From contig JABGUL010000019.1 in NCBI GenBank assembly GCA_018646605.1, positions 1 to 64,000 on the forward strand: a stretch of DNA of 64,000 nucleotides, given 5' to 3'. Shown piece after piece: positions 5,075 through 14,901 of this stretch. The notes under the pieces were generated by a model. The model was given only the letters and a program-made list of their open reading frames with translations, did no database searches and was not told the DNA's origin. The position numbers were made by a program, and so were the translations under genes. Position 1 is the first letter of the stretch. The number at the start of each line of letters is the position of its first letter. The stretch is from Flavobacteriaceae bacterium. Its GTDB lineage: Bacteria; Bacteroidota; Bacteroidia; Flavobacteriales; Flavobacteriaceae.

Positions 5075-6051
5075 GCAGAAAAATGCTCAATAATTTCATC
5101 GAAAACTTCGAAAACACCCGCCGAATCATTGGATGTGACCATGCGTGTTCGCAACGGTTTAAAATTGGGTATTCCTTTAAAATAATTAGTATAATGGCGT
5201 CGTGTCTCCAAAACTCCTTGAATTTCTCCTTTCCAATCAATAGCCATTTCTAAATGCCTTCTTGCTACAGCAACACGATCTTCAATGGAGGGTGCAGCAG
5301 CATATGTGCCGGTTTCAAAAAAATGTTTTACTTCATTAAAAAACCAAGGATTTCCGATACTTGCTCGTCCAATCATCGCGCCATCTAAACCAAACTCATC
5401 GCGCATCAATTTTGCCTTTTCTGGAGAGTCAACATCGCCATTTCCAAAAATGGGGATCTGCATGCGTTGGTTGTTTTTTACCTCAGCAATCGGATGCCAA
5501 TTGGCATCCCCCTTATACATTTGCGCACGGGTTCTTCCATGAATAGAAATTGCTTTAGCACCTGCATCTTGAAGGCGTTCGGCTACTTCCACAATTTTTA
5601 TGGAGGCATCGTCCCATCCCAATCTTGTTTTCACCGTTATAGGCAAATGGGTATGCTTGGCCATCGCTTCTGTAAGTTTAACCATCAACGGAATGTCTTT
5701 TAAAATGCCTGCTCCGGCTCCTTTACTCACCACTTTTTTTACCGGACACCCAAAATTAATATCAATGATGTCGGGATTTGACGCTTCGACAATCTCAACT
5801 GATCGAAGCATAGAGTCTAGGTTTGCCCCAAAAATTTGGATGCCTACAGGACGTTCCTTTTCATAAATGTCAAGTTTTTGAACACTCTTTGCGGCATCTC
5901 TTATCAGCCCTTCTGAGGAAATGAATTCAGTATAAACAACATCTGCTCCCAGCTCTTTACATAGAGCTCTAAAAGGAGGGTCACTAACATCCTCCATGGG
6001 TGCAAGCAAAAGCGGAAAGTCGCTTAATTCTATGTCGCCAATTTTAACCAA
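5059..6051 (-). CDS. dusB: tRNA-dihydrouridine synthase B
   Basis: This FMN-dependent enzyme reduces uridine to dihydrouridine in the tRNA D-loop. The 330-residue protein is full length. It shows the N-terminal LAPMEDVSD flavin motif (residues 16-24), the catalytic cysteine in NFGCPVKKV (Cys102), the substrate-site KTRLGW segment (near 141-146), GNGDV (near 190-194) and the MIGRASIGNPW FMN phosphate loop. It is convergent with and slightly overlaps the permease gene, and divergent from lepA with a 197-base gap. Confidence 0.95.
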   Translation of the reverse strand: MVKIGDIELSDFPLLLAPMEDVSDPPFRALCKELGADVVYTEFISSEGLIRDAAKSVQKLDIYEKERPVGIQIFGANLDSMLRSVEIVEASNPDIIDINFGCPVKKVVSKGAGAGILKDIPLMVKLTEAMAKHTHLPITVKTRLGWDDASIKIVEVAERLQDAGAKAISIHGRTRAQMYKGDANWHPIAEVKNNQRMQIPIFGNGDVDSPEKAKLMRDEFGLDGAMIGRASIGNPWFFNEVKHFFETGTYAAAPSIEDRVAVARRHLEMAIDWKGEIQGVLETRRHYTNYFKGIPNFKPLRTRMVTSNDSAGVFEVFDEIIEHFSAQEMA

Positions 6052-6217
6052 AATTATTTTTTTGTCAAAAATAAAGAAAAGGAGTGGTTTTTAAACCAAT
6101 TACTTTCTTTCAAGGTTGCTTATCCTGTCTTTATTAGGTCCTGATCTCCAGATGAGACAAGCATAGTAAAGACTGAAAAAAGAAAGCTAATGTTAAAAAA
6201 CACACCTTCCAAAGCCG

Positions 6218-6225
6218 TATATTTG
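6218..6225 (+). promoter_or_regulatory. -7 box TATATTTG of lepA
   Basis: A perfect TAnnTTTG match 23 bases before the lepA ATG, giving a short leader of about 15 bases. Confidence 0.55.
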
Positions 6226-6248
6226 CGCCCAGCAAAGAAATTGCCGAA

Positions 6249-8045
6249 ATGAAAAATATTCGAAACTTCTGTATTATTGCCCATATTGATCATGGGAAAA
6301 GCACACTGGCCGATCGCCTTTTGGACTTTACCGGAGCAGTAACAGAGCGTGAAAAGCAAAATCAGCTTTTGGATAATATGGACTTAGAACGTGAACGTGG
6401 GATTACCATAAAGTCTCACGCGATTCAAATGGAATATACCCAAGAGGGTGAAACCTATGTGCTCAACCTAATTGATACTCCTGGTCATGTCGATTTTTCC
6501 TATGAAGTTTCCCGATCTATAGCCGCTTGTGAAGGAGCCCTTTTAGTGGTTGATGCCGCACAAAGTATCCAAGCACAAACCATTTCAAATTTATATCTGG
6601 CTCTAGAAAATGATTTAGAAATTATTCCTGTGCTCAATAAGGTAGACCTCCCCTCAGCAAATGTTGAAGAGGTAACAGATGATATTGTAGATTTATTAGG
6701 GTGCAGTCCCGATGAAATTATACCTGCCTCTGCAAAAACAGGCCTCGGTATACAAGAAATTATTACCGCTATTATTAGCCGAGTCCCTTCACCAAAAGGA
6801 AGTGTAGATGCTCCCTTACAGGCATTAATTTTTGATTCCGTTTACAATCCTTTCCGCGGCGTTGAAACCTATTTTAGAATTTTGAATGGCTCAATTAGAA
6901 AGGGACAAAAAATTCAATTTATGGCAACTGGGAAAACCTACAATGCCGACGAAATTGGAACCTTAAAATTAACACAACAAGCCAAACAAAAAATCAATGC
7001 TGGTGACGTAGGTTACCTCATCACTGGGATTAAAGAGGCTAAAGAAATAAAAGTTGGAGATACGATCACAGATCCTGAATTCCCTACGACCAAAGCTATT
7101 TCGGGTTTTGAAGAAGTTAAGCCTATGGTCTTTGCAGGGATTTATCCTGTTGATACAGAAGAATATGAAGAGCTACGTACTTCCATGGAAAAATTACAAC
7201 TTAACGATGCTTCTTTAGTTTTTACCCCAGAAAGTTCTGCCGCTTTAGGCTTTGGGTTCCGTTGTGGCTTTTTGGGAATGCTACATTTAGAAATTATTCA
7301 AGAGCGTTTGGAGCGAGAATTTGACATGACAGTAATTACGACCGTTCCCAATGTTTCGTATCACGCCTTCACCAAAAAAAATCCCGATGAGATTTTATTG
7401 GTAAATAACCCTTCTGACCTTCCTGACCCTTCTTTTATGGACCGCGTAGAAGAACCTTACATTAAGGCTACAATTATTACAAAATCTGAGTTTGTCGGAA
7501 ATGTAATGTCACTTTGTATTGAAAAAAGAGGACAAATAACAAACCAAACTTACTTGACTCCAGAAAGGGTTGAGTTAAGTTTTGATATGCCTTTGGCTGA
7601 AATTGTCTTTGATTTTTATGATCGCTTAAAAACTGTATCCAAAGGATATGCCTCTTTTGATTATGCTCCCATTGGGCTGCGTCCATCAAAATTAGTAAAG
7701 GTTGATATACTATTAAATGCCAGTCCTGTCGATGCTTTGTCTGCATTAATTCACACTGATAACGCTTACAGTATTGGTAAAAAAATGTGTGAAAAATTAC
7801 GTCAACTCATCCCTAGGCAGCAGTTTGATATTCCCATTCAAGCGGCGATAGGTGCGAAAATTATTTCTAGAGAAACAATCAAAGCCCTACGAAAAGATGT
7901 AACCGCTAAATGTTATGGAGGAGATATTTCACGTAAAAGAAAACTCCTTGAAAAACAGAAAAAAGGGAAAAAGAAAATGCGCCAAATTGGTAATGTTGAA
8001 ATTCCACAACAAGCATTTATGGCAGTTTTAAAACTGAACGATTAA
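6249..8045 (+). CDS. lepA: Elongation factor 4 (LepA)
   Basis: LepA is a ribosome-bound GTPase thought to back-translocate or remodel stalled ribosomes and to assist 30S assembly. The 598-residue protein is full length. It has the P-loop AHIDHGKST (residues 11-19), the switch region [27 protein letters not shown], the EF-G-like domains II, III and V, and the LepA-specific basic C-terminal region with [22 protein letters not shown] (about 565-586). It stands alone behind its own promoter; an acetyltransferase gene follows after 69 bases. Confidence 0.97.
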   Translation: MKNIRNFCIIAHIDHGKSTLADRLLDFTGAVTEREKQNQLLDNMDLERERGITIKSHAIQMEYTQEGETYVLNLIDTPGHVDFSYEVSRSIAACEGALLVVDAAQSIQAQTISNLYLALENDLEIIPVLNKVDLPSANVEEVTDDIVDLLGCSPDEIIPASAKTGLGIQEIITAIISRVPSPKGSVDAPLQALIFDSVYNPFRGVETYFRILNGSIRKGQKIQFMATGKTYNADEIGTLKLTQQAKQKINAGDVGYLITGIKEAKEIKVGDTITDPEFPTTKAISGFEEVKPMVFAGIYPVDTEEYEELRTSMEKLQLNDASLVFTPESSAALGFGFRCGFLGMLHLEIIQERLEREFDMTVITTVPNVSYHAFTKKNPDEILLVNNPSDLPDPSFMDRVEEPYIKATIITKSEFVGNVMSLCIEKRGQITNQTYLTPERVELSFDMPLAEIVFDFYDRLKTVSKGYASFDYAPIGLRPSKLVKVDILLNASPVDALSALIHTDNAYSIGKKMCEKLRQLIPRQQFDIPIQAAIGAKIISRETIKALRKDVTAKCYGGDISRKRKLLEKQKKGKKKMRQIGNVEIPQQAFMAVLKLND

Positions 8046-8114
8046 GTTTCTATTGCTTACTTTTAAACTTAATAGGGTTTTTCGAAAAGAAAAATAAGCT
8101 TATCTCTTGTTTTT

Positions 8115-8579
8115 ATGTCAGAAATTAAAGATTTAGTTATTCGTGAAGCAGTACTCGGTGATCTCTCCGTTTTAAAAGGATTTGAACAGGCTCTTATTGA
8201 CTATGAACGCCCTTATGCACCGAATTTAAAAGAGGGGGCAATCTCTTATTATGATATCCAAAGTTTCATAGAAAGTCACGATGTCCTTCTTTATGTGGCG
8301 GAATTTAAGGGGAAAGTTGTAGCTTCTGGCTATGCGCAAATTCAAAAATCAATAGCATATAAAAAACCGGAAAAGTTTGCCTATTTAGGCTTTATGTATG
8401 TAAGGCCTGAATTCCGTGGTAAAGGAATTAATAACATAGTAATACAAAAGCTAGTCAATTGGGCTCATCAAAAAAACATCTATGAAATACAGCTGGATGT
8501 CTATGAAAAAAATGAAAGTGCTCTCAAAGCCTATAAAAAGTTTGGGTTTAAACCAGATCTGTTAAAAATGAGGTTGTGA
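8115..8579 (+). CDS. GNAT-family N-acetyltransferase
   Basis: The 154-residue protein has the GNAT fold: an N-terminal strand IREAVLGDL, the acetyl-CoA motif VRPEFRGKGINNIVIQKL (about 95-112), and the final LDVYEKNESALKAYKKFGFK segment. It should transfer an acetyl group from acetyl-CoA to an amine; the substrate cannot be told from sequence. Its stop overlaps an alternative GTG start of the downstream peptidase gene, so the two may be cotranscribed. Confidence 0.85.
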   Translation: MSEIKDLVIREAVLGDLSVLKGFEQALIDYERPYAPNLKEGAISYYDIQSFIESHDVLLYVAEFKGKVVASGYAQIQKSIAYKKPEKFAYLGFMYVRPEFRGKGINNIVIQKLVNWAHQKNIYEIQLDVYEKNESALKAYKKFGFKPDLLKMRL

Positions 8580-8638
8580 CTAATCTCCTTCCTGACAACA
8601 TGAATTTATCCTTTCTTAACCTCCCTAATTTAAAAAAC

Positions 8639-9583
8639 ATGAAAAAATTAATCTTTCTATTTATAACCCTCTTAGGATTTTACAACTGTTCGACCCCTTC
8701 TAAATTTGATCAAAAGAAAGTGCGTAATCAAATTAGTTTAGGGGAGACTGAGTCCATTTTAGTTACCCTAGCAAGTGATGAAATGAAAGGCCGTGATTCC
8801 AATTCAGGAGGATACTTCAAGGCTGCTGAATTCGTAACAAGCTATTTTAAGCAACATGGGGTTGAGCCATTCTACCCTTCCTTTAGAGATTCATTAATAA
8901 CCAAAGATGTTGATTCCTATAATGTCGTAGGGCGTATTGGAGCGTATAATCCAAAACTTAAAACCGTATTAATTGGGGCCCACCTGGATCATGTGGGTGT
9001 CAAAGAGACCGAAGGAGATAGTATTTACAATGGTGCAAATGATAATGCAGCAGGGGCTACAGCAGTAATACAAATTGCACGCTTTTTAGCAAATCACCAA
9101 TGGAAAAAAAATATAATTGTTGCTCTTTTTGCTGATGAGGAAAAGGGATTAAAGGGTGCCTATCACTTGGCAGAACGCTTAAAAAAAGAAGGAGTAAGCT
9201 TAGAATATATGATCAATTTTGAAATGATAGGTACCGTCTTAACTTCCGGTGAAAATCAAGTATACCTAACTGGATATAAGCGCTCTACTATGGCAGATGA
9301 AATGAATGAAATATCTCCTCAATTTGTCCAATTCCTACCTCAGGCAAAAGAATTAAATCTTTTTAAGCGTTCGGATAATTATGCTTTCTATGAAATTTTT
9401 GGAATCCCCGCACAAACCCTTTCGTCTTTTGACTTCAAAAACTTTGATTTCTATCATAAAGCTGGAGATGAAGTAGATAAATTAAACATAGAAAATATGA
9501 ATCAAATTATAGGAACTTCAGCATTTACACTTGCAAAATTATTTCAAAGTAACGCTACATTGGTTCAATTTCAAAACGAGTAA
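8639..9583 (+). CDS. M28-family zinc aminopeptidase, probable lipoprotein
   Basis: The 314-residue exported peptidase has a signal sequence ending in a loose lipobox (GFYNC, Cys near residue 18). The M28 metal-site segments are GAHLDHVG, GANDNAAG and ADEEKGLKGA, with a late His in FYHKAGDEVDKL. Members cut N-terminal residues from peptides in the periplasm or at the cell surface. I chose the ATG at 8639 because the signal peptide starts there; earlier in-frame GTG (8576) and ATG (8600) codons would add a polar stretch in front of it. It overlaps nothing and ends before a 108-base gap. Confidence 0.85.
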   Translation: MKKLIFLFITLLGFYNCSTPSKFDQKKVRNQISLGETESILVTLASDEMKGRDSNSGGYFKAAEFVTSYFKQHGVEPFYPSFRDSLITKDVDSYNVVGRIGAYNPKLKTVLIGAHLDHVGVKETEGDSIYNGANDNAAGATAVIQIARFLANHQWKKNIIVALFADEEKGLKGAYHLAERLKKEGVSLEYMINFEMIGTVLTSGENQVYLTGYKRSTMADEMNEISPQFVQFLPQAKELNLFKRSDNYAFYEIFGIPAQTLSSFDFKNFDFYHKAGDEVDKLNIENMNQIIGTSAFTLAKLFQSNATLVQFQNE

Positions 9584-9669
9584 TAGTCATCATTTAAGGT
9601 GCCATAAGAAAAAGAAAACCCGGGAACGGTTCTTCCTCTATCATCTTTGTTCCTTCGCTTTATTCAATG

Positions 9670-9677
9670 TATATTTG
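9670..9677 (+). promoter_or_regulatory. -7 box TATATTTG of the PhnA-C-like gene
   Basis: A perfect TAnnTTTG match 14 bases before the ATG at 9692. Confidence 0.5.
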
Positions 9678-9691
9678 AGAAAATGTAAGGT

Positions 9692-9901
9692 ATGAATGTA
9701 ACCGACATCAACGGAAATGCCCTTGTGGATGGAGATTCAGTAAAACTAACCAAAGATCTAAAAGTCAAGGGTGCTGGAATCACATTAAAAAGAGGGACCG
9801 TTGTAAAAAACATTCGGGTAACAGAAAGTAGCGAAGAAATTGATTGTAAAATCAAAAAAACAAGCATTATTTTACGAACAGAGTTCGTTCAAAAAATGTA
9901 A
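9692..9901 (+). CDS. PhnA/YjdM C-terminal-domain protein
   Basis: The 69 residues match the C-terminal domain of the PhnA (YjdM) family. They carry the phrases DINGNALVDGDSVKLTKDLKVKG (about 4-26), GTVVKNIRV and EIDCKIKK. The usual N-terminal zinc-ribbon half is absent, so this is a stand-alone domain. Despite the old name alkylphosphonate uptake protein, the family has no proven role in phosphonate metabolism. The gene has its own promoter box and is followed by the universal stress gene after 14 bases, so it may lead that operon. Confidence 0.85.
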   Translation: MNVTDINGNALVDGDSVKLTKDLKVKGAGITLKRGTVVKNIRVTESSEEIDCKIKKTSIILRTEFVQKM

Positions 9902-9915
9902 TCGACTATCAAATT

Positions 9916-10779
9916 ATGGCGTTTAAACCCTTTAAAACACTTTTGTTTGGATTTGCATTTTCCCCTTCTCTCAAGGCAAATGTCTATGAGGCTACGCGAC
10001 TGGCTAATTATTTTGAAGCCGCTTTAATTTTATTACATGTTGGAGAAAAAACAAAAGAAAAAGAAAATCAATTTCAACAACTTTTAAAAGAATGCCCCAT
10101 AAAACCCAATGAAATTCAAACGTATTGGGAAGAAGGAAACCCCATTACTACGTTGGCAAACGCATGTGTAAAATACAACATAGACCTATTGCTTTTAGGG
10201 GCGCTTAAAAGAGAAAATGTCGTTAAATATTATTTAGGATCTATCGCTCGAAAATTAACACGACAAGCGCCATGCTCTGTGCTGCTAATGCTCAACCCCT
10301 CCGTTGAGCGAAGTCCTTGTAAGCATATTGTTGTCAATGGCTTTGATAGTCCCCAAACTCATGAAACTGTAGAGGCCGCCTTTTATGTAGGCACATCATT
10401 GAATACAGAAAAAATTACCCTCGTTGAAGAAATTAGCGAATCTCGCGTAGCCATTGCTGTAAATGACGATCGTAGTTTGCGAAAAGCAACCCTACGAAAA
10501 GAGAAAATTGATCGTGAGGAAAAATTGCGTGTTACCGATATTGTTGAAAAAATTCCAGCCACAAAAAGAGATGGATTAAAATGGGAAACACAAAGTATTT
10601 TTGGGAGAAGAGGGTACTCAATTGGTCATTATGCTCGAGTTGTAAGGGCTGATTTATTGGTGATGAACGCACAGGAAGAAAGGCGGTTTTATCATCGTTT
10701 TTTTCCAAGAGATCTAGAGCATATTCTGGCAGAGCTACCTACTGATGTATTAATAATTCATTCTAAATCCCATGGCTAA
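9916..10779 (+). CDS. Tandem universal-stress-protein (UspA-like) domain protein
   Basis: The 287-residue cytoplasmic protein has an N-terminal USP domain (about 1-135) with TLLFGFAFSP, LILLHVG and a nucleotide-loop-like stretch ALKRENVVKYYLGSIARKLTRQAPCSVLLM. A second, more diverged half (about 140-285) includes GYSIGHYARVVRADLLVMNA. Its last 8 bases overlap the start of the SulP transporter gene, so the two are translationally coupled. A regulatory link between this protein and the transporter is a reasonable guess, not shown. Confidence 0.85.
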   Translation: MAFKPFKTLLFGFAFSPSLKANVYEATRLANYFEAALILLHVGEKTKEKENQFQQLLKECPIKPNEIQTYWEEGNPITTLANACVKYNIDLLLLGALKRENVVKYYLGSIARKLTRQAPCSVLLMLNPSVERSPCKHIVVNGFDSPQTHETVEAAFYVGTSLNTEKITLVEEISESRVAIAVNDDRSLRKATLRKEKIDREEKLRVTDIVEKIPATKRDGLKWETQSIFGRRGYSIGHYARVVRADLLVMNAQEERRFYHRFFPRDLEHILAELPTDVLIIHSKSHG

Positions 10780-12970
10780 AAAAAGTCCTGTTTTAGCGTT
10801 TGCAAAAGAGTTGCCTCAAAATATTTTTGCTGGTTTTGTGGTTTCGCTAATTGCTTTACCCTTAGGTTTAGGACTTGCCATAGCCTCTGATGCTCCCCCA
10901 CTCTCTGGGATTATTGCTGCGGTAGCCGGAGGGATTGTTGTAGCTTTATTTGGTGGCTCACACGTAACCATTGCAGGACCAGGAAATGGATTGGTCATTG
11001 TTCTTTTGGCTGCAATAACAACATTGGGTGAAGGAAATCTTTATGAAGGATATTTGTTTACACTTGCCGCCATTATATTGTCTGGTGGACTGCTTATTAT
11101 TTTTGGTGTTTTGCGTTTAGGCGCCATGAGTGAATTTTTTCCTGCATCTGCCTTACAAGGAATGCTTGCTGCTATTGGAATAGGAATTTTGGCAAAACAA
11201 TTTCATGTAATGTTAGGCCTCACATCAATTCCTGGGGGAACCATTGAACAATTAATGCGTATCCCGGATTCTTTCTTGCTCTTTTTAGGGCTTCATCCAT
11301 TTGCTGGAGTTCTGGGGGCGGGTAGCTTACTTTTTCTTTTTCTTTATAGCAGAATACGCAATCCCTATTTTCATTTGATTCCTGCGCCCATGTGGGTTGT
11401 GGTGGGTTCCATTGGAATTGGCTACTATTATGCCTTAGTTTTAAATAAAGAGGTGCCTATAGACCCTGAATTATTAATTAAAATTCCGGATCAATTATTC
11501 TCAAATCTCCCACGCCCAAACTTTGATAAGCTTTTTGATTTAAATTTTATTGGCGTTGTATTTTCCATCACTTTAATTGCGGTTATCGAATCCTTATTAA
11601 GCATTAAGGCGGTAGATAAATTAGACCCCAGGAAAAGACGTTCTAATGTAAATAAAGACCTTCGGGCCCTTGGATTGGCGAGTATTGTAAGTGGTTTTTT
11701 AGGCGGGTTAAATGTTGTTACCGTAATCGCTAGAAGCTCAGTAAATGCAAATAATGGCGGCACTAATCGTTCTGCTAATTTTTTTCACGCTGCCTTTCTG
11801 GTCCTTTTTGTAGTGCTACTAGGGGATCAAATACAGCGTATTCCTCTCACTGCTTTAGCTGCAATTTTAGTGTTTACAGGCTATAAGCTGGCATCCCCTG
11901 AAAATTTAATCCGAATCTATAAAATTGGCCCCGAGCAAGCGTTAATTTTCCTAATTACTCTAGTCACAACATTATTCACAAGCCTCATTGTAGGGATTGC
12001 TGTAGGTATCCTATTTACCTTTATCGTGCATCTTTTCCTTCGCAAAAGTTTTTTTCTTTTTTCACTCAATATTTTCAAACCCAATGTGTTGATGTATCGA
12101 GAAGACCAAAGCGGAAACTACTATGTGAGTGTTAAAAATTTCTGTAGTTTTTTAAATTTCTATCGCTTAAAAATAAAGCTAGATCAAATCCCTGAGAGCG
12201 AACATGCCATTGTTGACTTTTCCTTGTGTGATTTTGTCGACCACACAGTTATGGAAGGGCTTCATGACTATCAACGTTCTTTTGCCCGAAAAAATGGAAT
12301 TTTTGAAACGATTGGTCTTGATATTCATGCTTCTGAAACACAACATCCTTTTGCAGTAAGAAAAAGCCTCCCTATTAATGTATTGATGGGGCTTCAAAAC
12401 GCACTATCCAATAGACAAAAAAATATTGAGCAATTGGCACAACAGTTGGCATGGAATTATGATCCCAAAATTGAAAGTGACCCAAAAGGAATAAATCGCT
12501 TTCTCTTTTTCGAATCCAAAGTTGTGAATTATAGTGTGAACTCTCTTTACGATGATACATTTACTCTTTTTGATCTTTCTTTTTCTGAAGGCGCTTTTAT
12601 TACAAAAGAAGACCTGAAGGGCACTTTTTTACTCTTTAAAAGCCCAATTCCCCTCCCAAATTTTGTTTTAGATAAAGAGGATTTTAAAACTGCATTGTAT
12701 CATTGGGCGGGCTTTGACGATATCAATTTTACCAAGCATCCTGACTTTTCAAAGCGCTTTCATTTGAGCGGAAACAACAAGAAAGCAATCAGGACTCTTT
12801 TTAATTCTGAATTGATCTACTTTTTTGAAAGCCATCCTATTTTTCATATCGAATCAAATGGTACGCATATCTTGATTAAAGGAAAAGAGCGCCTCTCAAG
12901 CCTTCAAGAGATTAAAATCATGCTCGCGTTTTCCAAAGACCTACTTGAGTTACTTGAAAAGCAGCAATAA
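10772..12970 (+). CDS. SulP-family anion transporter with long C-terminal extension
   Basis: The 732-residue membrane protein starts with the SulP signature region (LPQNIFAGFVVSLIALPLGLGLAIASDAPP, about 14-43) and has 10 to 12 helices to about residue 435. A STAS-like domain follows (about 450-530, with AIVDFSLCDFVDHTVMEG). Known members move sulfate, bicarbonate or other anions, often with Na+ or H+. Bicarbonate is plausible but the substrate cannot be set from sequence. About 200 residues after the STAS domain match nothing I recognise. Overlap with the upstream USP gene indicates coupled expression. Confidence 0.88.
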   Translation: MAKKSPVLAFAKELPQNIFAGFVVSLIALPLGLGLAIASDAPPLSGIIAAVAGGIVVALFGGSHVTIAGPGNGLVIVLLAAITTLGEGNLYEGYLFTLAAIILSGGLLIIFGVLRLGAMSEFFPASALQGMLAAIGIGILAKQFHVMLGLTSIPGGTIEQLMRIPDSFLLFLGLHPFAGVLGAGSLLFLFLYSRIRNPYFHLIPAPMWVVVGSIGIGYYYALVLNKEVPIDPELLIKIPDQLFSNLPRPNFDKLFDLNFIGVVFSITLIAVIESLLSIKAVDKLDPRKRRSNVNKDLRALGLASIVSGFLGGLNVVTVIARSSVNANNGGTNRSANFFHAAFLVLFVVLLGDQIQRIPLTALAAILVFTGYKLASPENLIRIYKIGPEQALIFLITLVTTLFTSLIVGIAVGILFTFIVHLFLRKSFFLFSLNIFKPNVLMYREDQSGNYYVSVKNFCSFLNFYRLKIKLDQIPESEHAIVDFSLCDFVDHTVMEGLHDYQRSFARKNGIFETIGLDIHASETQHPFAVRKSLPINVLMGLQNALSNRQKNIEQLAQQLAWNYDPKIESDPKGINRFLFFESKVVNYSVNSLYDDTFTLFDLSFSEGAFITKEDLKGTFLLFKSPIPLPNFVLDKEDFKTALYHWAGFDDINFTKHPDFSKRFHLSGNNKKAIRTLFNSELIYFFESHPIFHIESNGTHILIKGKERLSSLQEIKIMLAFSKDLLELLEKQQ

Positions 12971-13022
12971 AAATTTTGTTGTTTGCTGTCTCTTTGGGAT
13001 TTTGTACTTTGGGTGAAAAAAC

Positions 13023-14006
13023 ATGTCGAAAAGTATTCTGCACTTTTGTGTTTTCTTTATTTCATTGACCCTACAGGGACAAGAAACAATAGGTATGATC
13101 GAGCGACTGGATCCTGATATTGATAAATTTATCTCTGATAATGCTCAAATTGAGGTTTTAGCCTCAGGCTTTTCATGGGCAGAAGGACCGGTTTGGGTTT
13201 CTCATTTGAATGGTATTCTTTTTACGGACGTACCTAAAAACACCGCTTATTTATGGACAGAGAATAAGGGAGTTACAGAGTTTCTCAAACCAAGCGGAAT
13301 GACAAATCATGCGCCGCATAGTACAAATGAAGGAGCTAATGGGTTGCTTCTTGACGCTGCCGGAAATTTAGTGCTTTGTCAACATGGTGACCGTCGTGTT
13401 GCCCGCTTAAAAAATTGGTCTTTTAATGAGCCTGAATACGAAACATTAATCGATCATTATGACGGTAAACGGTTCAATAGTCCTAACGATTTAGTCTTCA
13501 ACACAAAAGATGAATTGTTCTTTACAGACCCTCCTTATGGCTTAAAAGATCAAGACCGTGACCCCCTCAAAGAGCTTTCTTTTAATGGGATTTACAAGTG
13601 GTCTAAGGAGAAGGGAATAACGCTTTTAAATAAAGCCCTTTCTAGACCAAACGGAATTGCAATTTCATTGGATGAAAAAACCATATACGTTGGGAATTCT
13701 GATGCTAATAATCCAATTATTGCAGCCTTTGATCTGGTAGATGGAAGATTAATAAACCAGCGTGTCTTTTTTGATGCCAAATCAATGGAAAAAAAAGGAA
13801 TGGGTCTTTTTGATGGTTTGAAAGTTCATTCTTCTGGAGTTCTTTTTGCAACCGGCCCTGGCGGTGTATTATTAATTACTCCTGAAGGAAAACACATAGG
13901 CACTGTCCGCCCGGGAAAAGCAACGGCCAATTGTGCCTTTGATAAAGATGAAAACTATTTGTACCTCACATCTACTAATGTGTTAGCACGTATAAAATTA
14001 AAATAA
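13023..14006 (+). CDS. SMP-30/gluconolactonase-like exported protein
   Basis: The 327-residue protein has a signal peptide (about 1-19, ending LQGQ) and a six-bladed propeller with family motifs: FSWAEGPVW, GANGLLLDAAGNLVLCQHGDRRV, NSPNDLVFNTKDELFFTDPPYG, SRPNGIAIS and DGLKVHSSGVLFATGPGGV. The Glu in AEGPVW and the Asn and Asp in NSPND and FDGL supply the metal site. It probably opens a sugar lactone in the periplasm, substrate unknown. The hydrolase gene follows with no gap. Confidence 0.88.
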   Translation: MSKSILHFCVFFISLTLQGQETIGMIERLDPDIDKFISDNAQIEVLASGFSWAEGPVWVSHLNGILFTDVPKNTAYLWTENKGVTEFLKPSGMTNHAPHSTNEGANGLLLDAAGNLVLCQHGDRRVARLKNWSFNEPEYETLIDHYDGKRFNSPNDLVFNTKDELFFTDPPYGLKDQDRDPLKELSFNGIYKWSKEKGITLLNKALSRPNGIAISLDEKTIYVGNSDANNPIIAAFDLVDGRLINQRVFFDAKSMEKKGMGLFDGLKVHSSGVLFATGPGGVLLITPEGKHIGTVRPGKATANCAFDKDENYLYLTSTNVLARIKLK

Positions 14007-14864
14007 ATGCAACTTTACGTAATTGAAGCTGGAAATTTTAAATTAGATGGTGGCGCCATGTTTGGTGTAGTTCCAAAGCCCCTTTGGGAAAAAACAAATC
14101 CTGCAGATGAAAAAAACAGGATTGAAATGGCCACCAGATCATTACTCGTGGAAGATGGGAATCGATTAATTTTGATTGATACGGGAATGGGAAATAAGCA
14201 AGAAGATAAATTCTTTAGCCACTATGGTTTGTGGGGTGACTATTCGTTGGATAGCTCACTTGAAAAAGCGGGATTTCATAAAAATGATATTACTGATGTG
14301 TTTTTTACTCATTTACATTTTGACCATTGTGGAGGTGCTATAAATAGGTCCAAGAATGGAATTCTTGAGCCAGCATTTAAAAATGCGAAATTCTGGGTGC
14401 ATAAATCCCACTGGAAATGGGCATTAAATCCTAATCCAAGGGAAAAAGCTTCGTTTTTAACCGAAAACATCCTGCCTATCCAAGAAAGCGGCCAACTTAA
14501 TTTTATTACTGGGAATGGTCCGTTACTTGAAGAAACTGGTTTGCCCTTTTCAATCCTTTTAATTGATGGTCATACCGAAAAGCAAATGCTTCCTTTGTTA
14601 AATTATAAGGGTAAAAAACTATTTTACGCTGCAGACCTAATTCCTACTGTAGGACATATTCCCATTCCTTATATCATGGGATATGACACACGCCCCTTAT
14701 TGACGCTTGAAGAAAAAAAGGGGTTCTTGGAGCGCGCGCTTTTTGAAGATGCTTTGCTTTTTTTGGAGCATGACCCTAAGCATCAGTTGGTTTCTTTAAA
14801 GCAGACTGAAAAAGGGGTTCGTATGAATACGCATTTTAACTTTGATTCTTATTTTACTAATTAA
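14007..14864 (+). CDS. Metallo-beta-lactamase-fold hydrolase
   Basis: The 285-residue protein carries the binuclear metal motif HLHFDHCGG (residues 102-110), a further ligand region LIDGHTEKQM (His near 190), Asp in YAADLIPT and a late His in LEHDPKH. It resembles the lactonase-like branch of the fold (N-acyl-homoserine-lactone or related ester hydrolases). No signal peptide is seen. It starts one base after the stop of the gluconolactonase-like gene, so the two may work on related lactones; that link is inferred from position only. Confidence 0.88.
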   Translation: MQLYVIEAGNFKLDGGAMFGVVPKPLWEKTNPADEKNRIEMATRSLLVEDGNRLILIDTGMGNKQEDKFFSHYGLWGDYSLDSSLEKAGFHKNDITDVFFTHLHFDHCGGAINRSKNGILEPAFKNAKFWVHKSHWKWALNPNPREKASFLTENILPIQESGQLNFITGNGPLLEETGLPFSILLIDGHTEKQMLPLLNYKGKKLFYAADLIPTVGHIPIPYIMGYDTRPLLTLEEKKGFLERALFEDALLFLEHDPKHQLVSLKQTEKGVRMNTHFNFDSYFTN

Positions 14865-14901
14865 GTAACCGTATATTTAACCCTCAAAACACATTATAAT
14901 T

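Noticed and set aside
8576-8638. Longer N-terminus of the M28 peptidase from the GTG at 8576
   Set aside because: It would place 21 mixed residues in front of a clean lipoprotein signal peptide; the ATG at 8639 fits better.
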